The notes beneath the pieces were generated by a model. The model saw only the letters and a list, made by a program, of their open reading frames with translations, ran no database searches and had not been told where the DNA came from. A program made the translations under genes and the position numbers. A stretch of DNA of 64,000 nt from Angustibacter sp049994355 (GTDB lineage: Bacteria; Actinomycetota; Actinomycetes; Actinomycetales; Angustibacteraceae). The stretch lies in contig NZ_CP188257.1 of NCBI RefSeq assembly GCF_049994355.1, positions 1,364,001 through 1,428,000 of the forward strand, given 5' to 3'. Below, piece after piece: positions 42,600 through 50,727 of the stretch (its first letter is position 1; every line of letters begins with the position of its first letter).

Positions 42600-43305
42600 C
42601 GTCGTCGTCCTCGAACGGGGTCTGCTCGCGGCCGCGGAGCACGATGTCGAACCGGAAGCCGAGCGCCCACTCCGGCTCGGTCGCGCCGTGGTCGTAGCGG
42701 CAGATCATCCGTTGTCGGGCAGCAGGATCGGGGACCGCGTTGAAGATCGGGTCCTGGAAGAACAGCGGGTCACGGGGGAAGTACATCTGGGTGACCAGGC
42801 GCTGGGTGAACGAGCGCCCGAACAACGAGAAGTGGATGTGCGCCGGGCGCCAGGCGTTGTCGTGGTTGCGCCACGGGTAGGCGCCGGGCCGGATGGTGAC
42901 GAAACGGTACCGCCCGTCCGCGTCGGTGAGCGTCCGCCCGGTGCCGGTGAAGTTCGGGTCGACCGGTGAGGGCCAGTTGTCCGTGACGTGCCGGTAGCGC
43001 CCGCCCGCGTTGGCCTGCCAGACCTCGATCAGCGTGTGCGGCACCGGTCGGCGGTCCTGGTCCAGCACCTGGCCGTGCACCACGATCCGTTGGCCCTGTG
43101 GCTCGCCGTCGTGCTGTCGGGTGAGGTCGTGGTCCAGCGGGCCGAGCCGACCCTGGCCGAGCAGCGGCCCGGTCAGCTCGGTGAGCATGTGCGGCAGGTA
43201 CTGCAGCGGCTGGCTCGGCGCGCGGAGCACCGTCGAGGCGTAGTCCGGCCACCTCAGCGGTGGCGTGCTGCTGGGCTCGGTGCGGCGGTACGGTGCGGAG
43301 CTCAT
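42589..43305 (-). CDS. pcaH: Protocatechuate 3,4-dioxygenase beta subunit
   Basis: 238 residues. The iron-site region is intact: VIEVWQANAGGRYRHV, the Tyr-containing YRFVTIRPGAYPW and HNDNAWRPAHIHFSLFG-type sequence with the two His ligands. Catalyses intradiol cleavage of protocatechuate to 3-carboxy-cis,cis-muconate. It ends in an unusual run of five Asp. Gap to pcaJ is 25 bases. Confidence 0.95.
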   Translation of the reverse strand: MSSAPYRRTEPSSTPPLRWPDYASTVLRAPSQPLQYLPHMLTELTGPLLGQGRLGPLDHDLTRQHDGEPQGQRIVVHGQVLDQDRRPVPHTLIEVWQANAGGRYRHVTDNWPSPVDPNFTGTGRTLTDADGRYRFVTIRPGAYPWRNHDNAWRPAHIHFSLFGRSFTQRLVTQMYFPRDPLFFQDPIFNAVPDPAARQRMICRYDHGATEPEWALGFRFDIVLRGREQTPFEDDDDDE

Positions 43306-43330
43306 GGCCCTCCTGTACTGGGCGACTGGT

Positions 43331-44104
43331 TCATGATGCCGTTCGCAGCGTGGCGTTCAACGCGCGCAACGCCCGCAGCTCCTCCGGCTGCGGAGCCGGC
43401 GTGGTCGCCAGGTCGGCGGCGACCTTGAGGTCCCAACCCGTCGCATCCATGGCCTGCTGAACGCTGGCGCCGGGATGCAGCGAGGTCAGGGTCAGCTCGC
43501 AGGTCGTGGGGTCGGGCTCGAGAATCCCGAGGTCGGTGATCACCACGCGTGGACCGCGTCCGGTCAGCCCCCACCGCTCGCGGTCGCCCGGACCGGAGCC
43601 GAACCCGACGGACGTGACGAAGTCGAGCCGGTCCACGAAGCTGCGCGCGGACTGCCGGACGACCACCACTACCTCACGGCAGGACGCCGCGATCTCCGGT
43701 GCGCCACCGGCGCCGGGCAACCTGACGTCGGGTGCCGCGTAGTCCCCGCCCACCACGGTGGTGTTGATGTTGGCGAACCGGTCCAGCTGGGCGGCGCCGA
43801 GGAAGCCGACGTCGATCCGGCCGGGCTGCAGCCAGTAGTTGAACACCTCCGGGACCGAGACCACCGCGTCCGCGGTGTCGGCCAGGATCCCGTCGCCGAT
43901 GCTCAGCGGCAGCCGGCTCGGCTTGGCGCCCAGGCACCCGGACTCGTACACTAGGACGAGCCGCGGGGCGTGGGTGGCGCGGGCCAGGTTGGCCGCGGTG
44001 CTGGGCAGCCCGATCCCCACGAAGCAGGCCGAGCCGTCGTGCAGCTGGCGAGCCGCCGCGACGGTCATCATCTCGTCCGCCGTCCACTGCGCGGCCGCGT
44101 TCAC
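43331..44104 (-). CDS. pcaJ: 3-Oxoadipate CoA-transferase subunit B
   Basis: 257 residues. WTADEMMTVAAARQLHDGSACFVGIGLPSTAANLAR starts the SugarP-isomerase-like CoA-transferase B fold, and YESGCLGAKP carries the CoA-transferase family motif region. The GTG at 44104 overlaps the pcaI stop (GTGA). The very long open frame extending to 46915 is a high-GC artefact running over other genes. Confidence 0.92.
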   Translation of the reverse strand: MNAAAQWTADEMMTVAAARQLHDGSACFVGIGLPSTAANLARATHAPRLVLVYESGCLGAKPSRLPLSIGDGILADTADAVVSVPEVFNYWLQPGRIDVGFLGAAQLDRFANINTTVVGGDYAAPDVRLPGAGGAPEIAASCREVVVVVRQSARSFVDRLDFVTSVGFGSGPGDRERWGLTGRGPRVVITDLGILEPDPTTCELTLTSLHPGASVQQAMDATGWDLKVAADLATTPAPQPEELRALRALNATLRTAS

Positions 44105-44919
44105 GTCATCACCCCGGCGCCCAGCACGTCCTGGTCGAGCCACCTGGTGAAGCTGTCGCGGTCCCGGCTGATCGCGTCCCAGCGTCGGTAGAAGTCGTTG
44201 TCCCGCACCGAGAACCCCTGTGCGTACGACGGGTGCGCCCCGCCGGGAACAAGGGCGACCGCGGTCACCACCCACGAGGGCAGCACGACCTGCCCGGGCA
44301 CCGGCGTCAGCTCGTCCACGACCTCCTCGACCGTGACCAGCGACCGGTGCGCAGCGAGCACCGCCTCCTTCTGCACGCCGGTGATGCCCCACATCTGCAC
44401 GTTGCCCTGCCGGTCGGCACGCTGGGCGTGCACGACCGAGACGTCGGGCCGCAGGGCGGGGACGGCGGTGAGCTCCTCGCCGGTGAACGGGCAGGTGATC
44501 GGCGCGATGTTCGCGGTGCGCGAGACCAGGTCGGTGCCGCGGTAGCCGCGCAGCACCGCGAACGGCAGGCCGGATGCGCCGGCCACGTAGCGGTTCGCCA
44601 TACCGGCATGGCTGTGCTCCTCGAGCTCCAGCGGCCGGGGCCAGCCGTTCTCGACGGCGTCCCGGAAGCGGTGCAGCGAACCGACGCCGGGGTTGCCGCC
44701 CCAGGAGAAGACCAGCCGGGCCGCGCAGCCGGCGCCGATCAGCTGGTCGTAGACGACGTCCGGGGTCATCCGGACCAGGGTCAGCTCGCGGCGCTGCTGA
44801 CGCAGGATCTCGTGCCCGGCGGCGAATGGGATCAGGTGGGTGAAGCCCTCCAGGGCCACCGTGTCGCCGTCGTGCACGAGCTCGGCGACCGCCTCGCCCA
44901 GCGTGACGATGTCGGCCAT
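44101..44919 (-). CDS. pcaI: 3-Oxoadipate CoA-transferase subunit A
   Basis: 272 residues. LGEAVAELVHDGDTVALEGFTHLIPFAAGHEILRQ is the A-subunit start, and later SWGGNPGVGSLHRFRDAVE and MWGITGVQKEAVLA fit CoA-transferase family I. It activates 3-oxoadipate with succinyl-CoA. ATG 44919 gives the normal start; the in-frame upstream stretch to 44985 contains the operator region. Confidence 0.92.
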   Translation of the reverse strand: MADIVTLGEAVAELVHDGDTVALEGFTHLIPFAAGHEILRQQRRELTLVRMTPDVVYDQLIGAGCAARLVFSWGGNPGVGSLHRFRDAVENGWPRPLELEEHSHAGMANRYVAGASGLPFAVLRGYRGTDLVSRTANIAPITCPFTGEELTAVPALRPDVSVVHAQRADRQGNVQMWGITGVQKEAVLAAHRSLVTVEEVVDELTPVPGQVVLPSWVVTAVALVPGGAHPSYAQGFSVRDNDFYRRWDAISRDRDSFTRWLDQDVLGAGVMT

Positions 44920-44968
44920 CACCACCCGCCCCTCGTCCGCGTCCGGCGCGTACGCATAGCGCACGGAC

Positions 44969-44983
44969 GTTCCTATGACGAAC
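44969..44983. promoter_or_regulatory. GTTC-N7-GAAC operator candidate 1
   Basis: GTTCCTATGACGAAC is one base away from the inverted form of site 3 (GTTCGTATGACGAAC). It lies 50 bases upstream of the pcaI start and is a likely site for the operon's IclR-type regulator. Confidence 0.6.
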
Positions 44984-45051
44984 ATACGGAGTTCTGGGTC
45001 GGCCCGTCAACGAGCGCTTCGCCATTGACTGGGGCGGGGGCTGGTCCGTAC

Positions 45052-45066
45052 GTTCTTCATGAGAAC
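45052..45066. promoter_or_regulatory. GTTC-N7-GAAC operator candidate 2
   Basis: GTTCTTCATGAGAAC is a near-perfect 15-base palindrome located 5 bases before site 3, so the two are about two helical turns apart centre to centre (19 bases). It is 74 bases upstream of the aldehyde dehydrogenase start. Confidence 0.6.
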
Positions 45067-45070
45067 ACAT

Positions 45071-45085
45071 GTTCGTCATACGAAC
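45071..45085. promoter_or_regulatory. GTTC-N7-GAAC operator candidate 3
   Basis: GTTCGTCATACGAAC is a perfect palindrome (arms GTTCGT/ACGAAC around CAT). With site 2 it forms a paired operator on the aldehyde dehydrogenase-pobA side, while site 1 is on the pcaI side. Confidence 0.65.
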
Positions 45086-45139
45086 GCAGTCGTCAGTGAC
45101 CGCAGTCCGTCGATCCCTGACGCACGCGAAGGAGGAACC

Positions 45140-46600
45140 ATGACGCTGCTCGACGACACCAGCTGGCACGGGAAGGTGTTCAGCGACGGCTGGACGACGT
45201 CCTCCGGTGGTGACGCGCCGGTTCGTGAGCCGGCCACCGGTGACGAGCTGGCCCGCACCGGGATCGGTGACGCGGCCGACGTCGACCGCGCCGTCCGAAG
45301 CGCGCAGCAGGCCCAGACCGGCTGGGCGAGAACGAGCTTCGAGGAGCGCGCCGCGATCCTGCGCGCGGCCGGGCGGGTGTTCGAGGAGCAGGTCGACCAC
45401 CTGCGAGACTGGATCGTCCGGGAGACCGGCGGCATTCCCCCCAAGGCCGACCTCGAACTGCACATCGCGGCCCAGGAGTGCTTCGAGGCCGCTGCGCTGA
45501 CCTCGCAGCCGCTGGGCGAGATCATCCCGTCCGCGCAGCCACGGCTCAGCCTGGCCCGACGCCGCCCGGTCGGCGTCGTCGGGGTCATCTCGCCGTTCAA
45601 CTTCCCGCTCATCCTGTCCATCCGCTCGGTCGCGCCGGCGCTGGCGCTGGGCAACGCGGTGGTGCTCAAGCCGGACGCCCGGACGTCGGTCGCCGGCGGC
45701 CTGCTGATCGCCCGGGCGTTCGAGGAGGCCGGTCTGCCGCAAGGCGTCCTGCACGTGCTCCCCGGTGGCGCCGAGACGGGCGCGGCCCTGGTCGAGCACC
45801 CCGGCGTGCCGGTGATCAGCTTCACCGGCTCCACGGCTGCCGGCCGCAAGGTCGGCGAGGCGGCTGGGCGGCTGCTCAAGCGAGCGCACCTGGAGCTGGG
45901 CGGCAACTCCGCGCTGGTCGTGCTGGACGACGCCGACCTGGACCTCGCGGTGTCTGCCGGGGCCTTCGGCTCCTTCATGCACCAGGGCCAGATCTGCATG
46001 ACGACCGGACGACACCTGGTGCACGAGTCGATCGCGGACGAGTACGTCGGCCGGCTGGTCGAGCACGCCCAGGCCCTGCCGGTCGGCGACCCCTTCCGCG
46101 AGCAGGTGGCGCTGGGTCCGCTGATCGACGCCGGTCAGCGCGACCGGGTGCACGCGCTGGTCACTGCCAGCGTCGACGCGGGCGCCAAGGTGTTGGCCGG
46201 GGGTGAGTTCACCGAGCTGTTCTACCGGCCCACCGTGCTGGCCGACGTCACCGTCGACACCCCCGCGTACGCGCAGGAGGTGTTCGGGCCGGTGGCCCCG
46301 GTGATGCGCTTCGCGACCCTCGACGAGGCCGCCGCGCTGGCCGCCAACACCGAGTACGGCCTCTCGCTGGGCATCCTGAGCAGGGACGTGATGAAGGCCT
46401 ACGAACTGGCCGAACGCATCCCCAGCGGCATCGTGCACATCAACGACCAGACCGTCGGCGACGAGGCGGTCGCACCCTTCGGCGGGGTGGCGGCGTCCGG
46501 GACCGGGTCGCGGTTCGGTGGTGCCGCCGCGAACATCGACGCCTTCACCGATACGCAGTGGCTGACCCTGCAAGCCAAGATCAACCCCTACCCGTTCTGA
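45140..46600 (+). CDS. Aromatic (benzaldehyde/vanillin-type) aldehyde dehydrogenase
   Basis: 486 residues. SPFNFPLILSIRSVAPALALGNAVVLKPDARTSV, LELGGNSALVVLDDADLDLA (catalytic Glu region) and HQGQICMTTGRHLVH (catalytic Cys) are conserved, and the GQICMTTGRH form is common in benzaldehyde dehydrogenases. Directly upstream of pobA, it probably oxidises 4-hydroxybenzaldehyde or a similar aldehyde to the acid. GGAGG at 45131 supports ATG 45140. Three GTTC-type sites lie upstream. Confidence 0.9.
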   Translation: MTLLDDTSWHGKVFSDGWTTSSGGDAPVREPATGDELARTGIGDAADVDRAVRSAQQAQTGWARTSFEERAAILRAAGRVFEEQVDHLRDWIVRETGGIPPKADLELHIAAQECFEAAALTSQPLGEIIPSAQPRLSLARRRPVGVVGVISPFNFPLILSIRSVAPALALGNAVVLKPDARTSVAGGLLIARAFEEAGLPQGVLHVLPGGAETGAALVEHPGVPVISFTGSTAAGRKVGEAAGRLLKRAHLELGGNSALVVLDDADLDLAVSAGAFGSFMHQGQICMTTGRHLVHESIADEYVGRLVEHAQALPVGDPFREQVALGPLIDAGQRDRVHALVTASVDAGAKVLAGGEFTELFYRPTVLADVTVDTPAYAQEVFGPVAPVMRFATLDEAAALAANTEYGLSLGILSRDVMKAYELAERIPSGIVHINDQTVGDEAVAPFGGVAASGTGSRFGGAAANIDAFTDTQWLTLQAKINPYPF

Positions 46601-46607
46601 GGAGCAC

Positions 46608-47801
46608 GTGACACCGGTGTCGACTCGGCGTACCCAGGTCGCCATCATCGGCGCCGGTCCGGCCGGGCTGATGCTGTCCCACCTGCTGCACCTGCACGGC
46701 ATCGAGTCGGTGGTGCTCGAGGTGCGCGACCGCGCGTACGTCGAGCACCGGGTGCGGGCCGGCGTGCTCGAACAGGGCACGGTGGACCTGTTGCAGGACA
46801 GCGGGATCGGCGAGCGGTTGCTGCGTGAGGGGCAGCCGCACGAAGCGATCAACCTGCAGTTCCAGGGCGAGCGGCACCGGCTGGCCATGACCGAGCTGAC
46901 CGGTCGGCGGATCACCGTCTACGGCCAGCAGGAGGTGGTCAAGGACCTCATCGCGCAGCGGCTGGCCGACGACGGGCTGATCGTGTTCGAGGCCGACGGC
47001 CTCACGGTCGACGGGGTGGACGGCGACGACCCGGTGGTGCGCTACCGCGTCGACGGCGTCCAGCACGAGCTGCACGCCGACTTCGTGGCCGGCTGCGACG
47101 GCTCGTACGGGGTCAGCAAGGACGCGGTGCCGGACGGCGTGCTGACCACCTACGAGCGCACGTACCCGTTCGCCTGGCTGGGGATCCTGGCCCAGGCCGC
47201 ACCCGCGGTGCACGAGCTGATCTACGCCAGGCACGAGAACGGGTTCGCGCTCTACAGCCTGCGCTCCCCGCAGGTCTCCCGGCTCTACCTGCAGGTCGCA
47301 CCGGACGAGGACCTCGCGCAGTGGCCGGACGAGCGGGTCTGGGCCGAGCTGCACACCCGGCTCGAGCTGGACGGCGACCCCGTTCGGGTCACCGAGGGTC
47401 CGGTGCTGGAGAAGGGCATCACGCCCATGCGCAGCCTCGTCGTCGAGCCCATGCAGCACCGCCGGCTGTTCCTGGCCGGCGACGCCGTGCACATCGTGCC
47501 GCCGACCGGCGCCAAGGGGATGAACCTGGCGATCGCGGACGCCCGGCTACTCGGACGGGCCTTCGACGCCTGGTACGCGCGGAGCGACCGCGAGCTGCTG
47601 GACGCCTACACAGCCACCGCCCTGCGTCGGGTCTGGCGAGCCCAGCACTTCTCGTGGTGGATGACGTCGATGCTGCACCGCTTCGACGGACACGACCCGT
47701 ACGAGGAGCAGCTGGCCCTGTCCCAGCTCAGATATGCCACCACGTCGCAGGCGTACGCGCGCTCGCTCGCCGAGAACTACGTGGGCCTGCTGGACGTCTG
47801 A
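46608..47801 (+). CDS. pobA: 4-Hydroxybenzoate 3-monooxygenase
   Basis: 397 residues. FAD-binding motifs are IIGAGPAGLMLSHLL at the start, CDGSYGVSK in the middle and GDAVHIVPPTGAKGMNLAIAD. It hydroxylates 4-hydroxybenzoate to protocatechuate, feeding the pca operon on the other strand. The GTG start is seven bases after the aldehyde dehydrogenase stop. The IS481 target duplication begins right after its TGA. Confidence 0.95.
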   Translation: MTPVSTRRTQVAIIGAGPAGLMLSHLLHLHGIESVVLEVRDRAYVEHRVRAGVLEQGTVDLLQDSGIGERLLREGQPHEAINLQFQGERHRLAMTELTGRRITVYGQQEVVKDLIAQRLADDGLIVFEADGLTVDGVDGDDPVVRYRVDGVQHELHADFVAGCDGSYGVSKDAVPDGVLTTYERTYPFAWLGILAQAAPAVHELIYARHENGFALYSLRSPQVSRLYLQVAPDEDLAQWPDERVWAELHTRLELDGDPVRVTEGPVLEKGITPMRSLVVEPMQHRRLFLAGDAVHIVPPTGAKGMNLAIADARLLGRAFDAWYARSDRELLDAYTATALRRVWRAQHFSWWMTSMLHRFDGHDPYEEQLALSQLRYATTSQAYARSLAENYVGLLDV

Positions 47802-47807
47802 GCTAGC
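47802..47807. repeat. Left target-site duplication GCTAGC of the IS481-type element
   Basis: Direct repeat of 48905-48910; also palindromic. The right copy supplies the transposase stop codon and the stop codon of the minus-strand methyltransferase gene. Confidence 0.85.
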
Positions 47808-48904
47808 TGTAGTTCCCCGACAGGTTGTGAACGCGTAGGCGTAGACGGATAGCGAGGACCTCCAGTACGGAGGGGGTTACGACACCAACCCTCGACTGGA
47901 GGTCCTCGTGACTCACGCTAATGCCCCGCTGACGCCTGAGGGGCGTCGACGCCTGGCGGTCCTGATCGTCGAGCAGGGGTGGACGGTCCGTCGTGCTGCG
48001 GAGCGGTTGCAGGTCTCGCCCGCGACAGCGGCCAAGTGGGCCCGGCGCTACCGTGATGGCGAGCCGATGACGGACTGCTCGTCTCGTCCAGCGCGGTCGC
48101 CGCGGCGCTGCCCGCGCCGCCTTGAACGGCGCATCGTGAAGCTGCGGTACTGCCGGCGTTGGGGTCCGCACCGGATCGGCTATCACCTCGGGGTTCCGCG
48201 ATCGACGGTTGGTCGCGTCCTGGCGCGTTATCGGATGCCGCTGCTGGTCCACCTCGACCAGGCCACCGGCCTGCCGGTCCGCAAGCCATCGCCGATCCGC
48301 TACGAGGCGGCGGCCCCGGGCGACCTGGTCCATGTGGACATCAAGAAGCTGGGCCGGATCCCGGACGGTGGTGGCTGGCGGGCCTTTGGTCGCGACTCCG
48401 AACAGCACCGACGCGCCCATGCCAGGACCGAGCGGGCCGGTCATGGTGGCGCGCCGACGTCGCGTGGCTACGTCTTCTTGCACCACGCGGTGGACGATCA
48501 TTCCCGGCTGGCCTACTCCGAGCCGCTGCCTGACGAGCGCAAGGAGACCGCCGCGGCCTTCTGGGGCCGCGCCAACGCGTTCTTCGCCCAAGCCGGGATC
48601 ACCGTCCGCGCAGTCATGACCGACAACGGCTCCTGCTACCGCTCACGCGACTTCGCCAACGCCCTCGGGCCCGCCATCAAACACCGACGGACCCGCCCCT
48701 ACCGACCCCAGACCAACGGGAAGGTCGAGCGGTTCAACCGGACCCTGATCGTCGAATGGGCCTACGCCCAGGTCTATCTCTCCGACCAAGCCCGCGCAGC
48801 GACCTACCCCGACTGGCTCCACTCCTACAATCATCACCGACCCCACACCGGCATCGGAGGCCTCGTCCCCGCAGCCCGCGTTCACAACCTGTCGGGGAAC
48901 TACA
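47808..48904 (+). mobile_element. IS481-family insertion sequence, intact
   Basis: Terminal inverted repeats of about 28 bases begin TGTAGTTCCCCGACAGGTTG at the left and end with the complement at 48904. The 6-base direct repeat GCTAGC flanks it (47802-47807 and 48905-48910). IS481 is known to insert into NCTAGN and to duplicate it, and this fits. The single transposase gene fills most of it. It lies between the pobA stop and the convergent methyltransferase stop. Confidence 0.93.
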
Positions 48905-48909
48905 GCTAG
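47908..48909 (+). CDS. IS481-family transposase (DDE)
   Basis: 333 residues. An N-terminal HTH (GRRRLAVLIVEQGWTVRRAAERLQVSPATAAKWARRYRDGE) is followed by the integrase-like core with HVDIKKLG (first Asp), VMTDNGSCYRS (second Asp) and PQTNGKVERFNRTL (Glu). GGAGGTCC precedes the GTG. The last codons lie in the right inverted repeat, and the TAG stop (48907-48909) lies outside the element in the duplicated target. It looks active. Confidence 0.93.
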   Translation: MTHANAPLTPEGRRRLAVLIVEQGWTVRRAAERLQVSPATAAKWARRYRDGEPMTDCSSRPARSPRRCPRRLERRIVKLRYCRRWGPHRIGYHLGVPRSTVGRVLARYRMPLLVHLDQATGLPVRKPSPIRYEAAAPGDLVHVDIKKLGRIPDGGGWRAFGRDSEQHRRAHARTERAGHGGAPTSRGYVFLHHAVDDHSRLAYSEPLPDERKETAAAFWGRANAFFAQAGITVRAVMTDNGSCYRSRDFANALGPAIKHRRTRPYRPQTNGKVERFNRTLIVEWAYAQVYLSDQARAATYPDWLHSYNHHRPHTGIGGLVPAARVHNLSGNYS

Positions 48910-48910
48910 C
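48905..48910. repeat. Right target-site duplication GCTAGC
   Basis: Second copy of the six-base target. Before insertion one copy separated the pobA stop from the methyltransferase stop. Confidence 0.85.
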
Positions 48911-49718
48911 GCGCGCGGGCGACCGTGAGGGTCATCGCGAACCGCAGGTCCAGGTGGCCGCCGAAGTCGTGGTCGATCAGCCGGCGCAGACCGACGAGCC
49001 GCTCCGCCCGTGCCTGCGGCGGCAGGGCCCGGGTGGTCGAGAAGGTGTCGACCAGCCCCGCGAAGCGCTCAGCGGAGTAGCGGATGACGATCGGGAAGAC
49101 CCGGAAGCCCACGGGTTCGAACAGGTCGGGATCGAGGTGCTCCGGTCGCAGATCGCTCACCCGCGGCAGTCGGGGCTCGTCGTCCGGGGAGCCGCCGTGA
49201 GCGTCGGCGCGGGGGTGCGGTTGCTCCGTCGCCGTCCGGTAGATCTCCTGGGAGGCAAGGAAGAACGCGTCGCCGGACTCGTCACTGACGTGTTCGCTGT
49301 AGATCGCTGCCAGGTGGCCGCCTTGACGCAGCAGGTCGTGCGGGCGCCGCGAGCGGACGGCTTCGGGGACCCAGTGCAGGGACGTCGCGGCGTACACGAG
49401 GTCGAACGCGTGCAACGGGAGGTCCGCGTCCTCCACGGGCGCCTGCACGACGTGCGCGCGTGGGTACGCCGCGAGGTTCTTGCGAGCGAGCCGGGCCATG
49501 GCGCCGCCGAGCTCAACGGCCGTGATGGCGAAGCCGCGGGCGGCCAGAGGAACCGTCGCCTGACCGGTGCCAGGCCCGATCTCGAGCAGCTCTGAGTCCG
49601 GTCCGATCCCCGTCACGGCCACGAGCTCGTCGAACAGCTCGTCCGGGTAGCCGGGCCGGACGTCCGCGTACTGGCTGGCGACGGCATCGAACGTCGCGCG
49701 CAGGTCCTGCTCCGACAT
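48906..49718 (-). CDS. Class I SAM-dependent methyltransferase
   Basis: 270 residues. ELLEIGPGTGQATVPLAARG is the SAM-binding loop and FDLVYAATSLHWVPEAV is motif IV of the UbiE/trans-aconitate-type family. Substrate unknown. ATG 49718 follows GAGG; the in-frame extension to 49778 runs toward the tRNA gene. The stop codon is inside the IS target duplication, so it remains intact after insertion. Confidence 0.88.
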   Translation of the reverse strand: MSEQDLRATFDAVASQYADVRPGYPDELFDELVAVTGIGPDSELLEIGPGTGQATVPLAARGFAITAVELGGAMARLARKNLAAYPRAHVVQAPVEDADLPLHAFDLVYAATSLHWVPEAVRSRRPHDLLRQGGHLAAIYSEHVSDESGDAFFLASQEIYRTATEQPHPRADAHGGSPDDEPRLPRVSDLRPEHLDPDLFEPVGFRVFPIVIRYSAERFAGLVDTFSTTRALPPQARAERLVGLRRLIDHDFGGHLDLRFAMTLTVARAR

Positions 49719-49739
49719 TGTCGACCTCGCTCCCTTCCG

Positions 49740-49821
49740 TGCGGGAGAAGGGACTCGAACCCTCACGCCCGAAGGCACAGGAACCTAAATCCTGCGTGGC
49801 TGCCAGTTACACCACTCCCGC
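49740..49821 (-). tRNA. tRNA-Leu (anticodon UAG)
   Basis: Acceptor GCGGGAG pairs with CTCCCGC, the discriminator is A at 49740, and the anticodon loop TTTAGGT gives UAG. The variable arm is long (type II), as expected for Leu. T-arm GGTTCGAGTCC is intact. CCA is not encoded. The final ~20 bases are typical tRNA, so it is a possible attachment site, but nothing is inserted there. Confidence 0.93.
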
Positions 49822-49833
49822 TCGCGGCCCAGC

Positions 49834-50193
49834 CTACGAGACGTGCTCGACCAGGCAGAGCTCGTTGCCCTCCGGGTCGGCCAGCACCATCCAGCGCACA
49901 CCGGCCTCGGCCACCAGGTCCTGCCAGTCGCCGAGCCGTCGAGCGCCCAGACCCTCCAACATCGCGAGGTGCGCGTGCGGGTCCTGCGGGTGCACGTCGA
50001 GGTGCACCCGGTTCTTGCCGGCCTTCGCCTCGGGCACCTGCTGGAGCAGCACGACGGGACGGCCGTCCCGCTCCGGTGGTACCAGCGCGCGGTACCCCGG
50101 CGGCGCCTCGGCCTCGCGGTAGCCCAGGGCCGCCGCCCAGAACGGTGCGAGCGCCGAAGGATCGACGCTGTCGATGACGACGGTGATCCGCAC
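49834..50193 (-). CDS. VOC/glyoxalase-like fold protein
   Basis: 119 residues: VVIDSVDPSALAPFWAAALGYRE is the VOC strand-helix start, NRVHLDVHPQDPHAHLAMLEGLGA is the middle, and MVLADPEGNELCLVEH the end. The likely metal residues are His in RVHLDV and Glu near the end. Substrate unknown. It ends before bcp starts by 12 bases on the same strand. Confidence 0.85.
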   Translation of the reverse strand: MRITVVIDSVDPSALAPFWAAALGYREAEAPPGYRALVPPERDGRPVVLLQQVPEAKAGKNRVHLDVHPQDPHAHLAMLEGLGARRLGDWQDLVAEAGVRWMVLADPEGNELCLVEHVS

Positions 50194-50204
50194 CGGGTCC
50201 AGCC

Positions 50205-50669
50205 TCAGACGCCGAGCTGCTTGCGCAGCGACGCGACGTGCCCGGTGGCCTTGACGTTGTACTTGGCCAGCTCGACCGCGCCGTCCTCATCGACGACGAC
50301 CGTCGAGCGGATCACCCCGGTCACGGTCTTGCCATAGAGCTTCTTCTCGCCGTAGGCGCCCCAGGCGGTGAGCGTGGCCTTGTCCGGGTCCGCCAGCAGC
50401 GGGTAGGTCAGCGACTCCTTCTCGACGAACTTGGCCAGCTTCTCCGGCTTGTCCGGGCTGATCCCGAGCACCTCGTAGCCGGCCGCCTGCAGCGGCGCCA
50501 GGCTGTCCCGGAAGTCGCACGCCTCCTTGGTGCAGCCCGGCGTCATGGCGGCGGGGTAGAAGAACACGACGACCTTGCGGCCGCGCAGGTCGTGCAGCGA
50601 GACCTCGCGTCCGGTGTGGTCGGTCAGGGTGAGGTCGGGGGCCGGTTCGCCGGCCGTCAGCTGTGCCAT
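50205..50669 (-). CDS. bcp: Thioredoxin-dependent thiol peroxidase, Bcp/PrxQ type
   Basis: 154 residues. VVVFFYPAAMTPGCTKEACDFRDSL has the peroxidatic Cys in PGCTKEACDFRD, with the second Cys five residues on, as in PrxQ enzymes. It reduces hydroperoxides with thioredoxin electrons. Divergent from the DUF3618 gene. Confidence 0.92.
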   Translation of the reverse strand: MAQLTAGEPAPDLTLTDHTGREVSLHDLRGRKVVVFFYPAAMTPGCTKEACDFRDSLAPLQAAGYEVLGISPDKPEKLAKFVEKESLTYPLLADPDKATLTAWGAYGEKKLYGKTVTGVIRSTVVVDEDGAVELAKYNVKATGHVASLRKQLGV

Positions 50670-50714
50670 GACCCCATCTCACCATCAAGTCGTGCCAGCG
50701 GCGCCGCGGACCGG

Positions 50715-50720
50715 TAGGTT
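50715..50720 (+). promoter_or_regulatory. Predicted leaderless -10 hexamer of the DUF3618 gene
   Basis: TAGGTT ends seven bases before the GTG at 50728 with no Shine-Dalgarno. Confidence 0.55.
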
Positions 50721-50727
50721 CGACGCC

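Noticed and set aside
44105..46915. A pcaJ frame open far upstream, over pcaI and the aldehyde dehydrogenase gene
   Set aside because: The GTG at 44104, overlapping the pcaI stop, gives the normal PcaJ length; the rest is out-of-family sequence.
48466..48700. A frameshift in the IS481-type transposase
   Set aside because: The single frame 47908-48909 keeps the HTH and all three DDE residues, so the gene is intact.
49740..49821. tRNA-Leu as an integration site of a genomic island
   Set aside because: No integrase, no repeated tRNA 3' end and no change in gene type nearby; the only mobile element is the IS481-type insertion, which does not use it.
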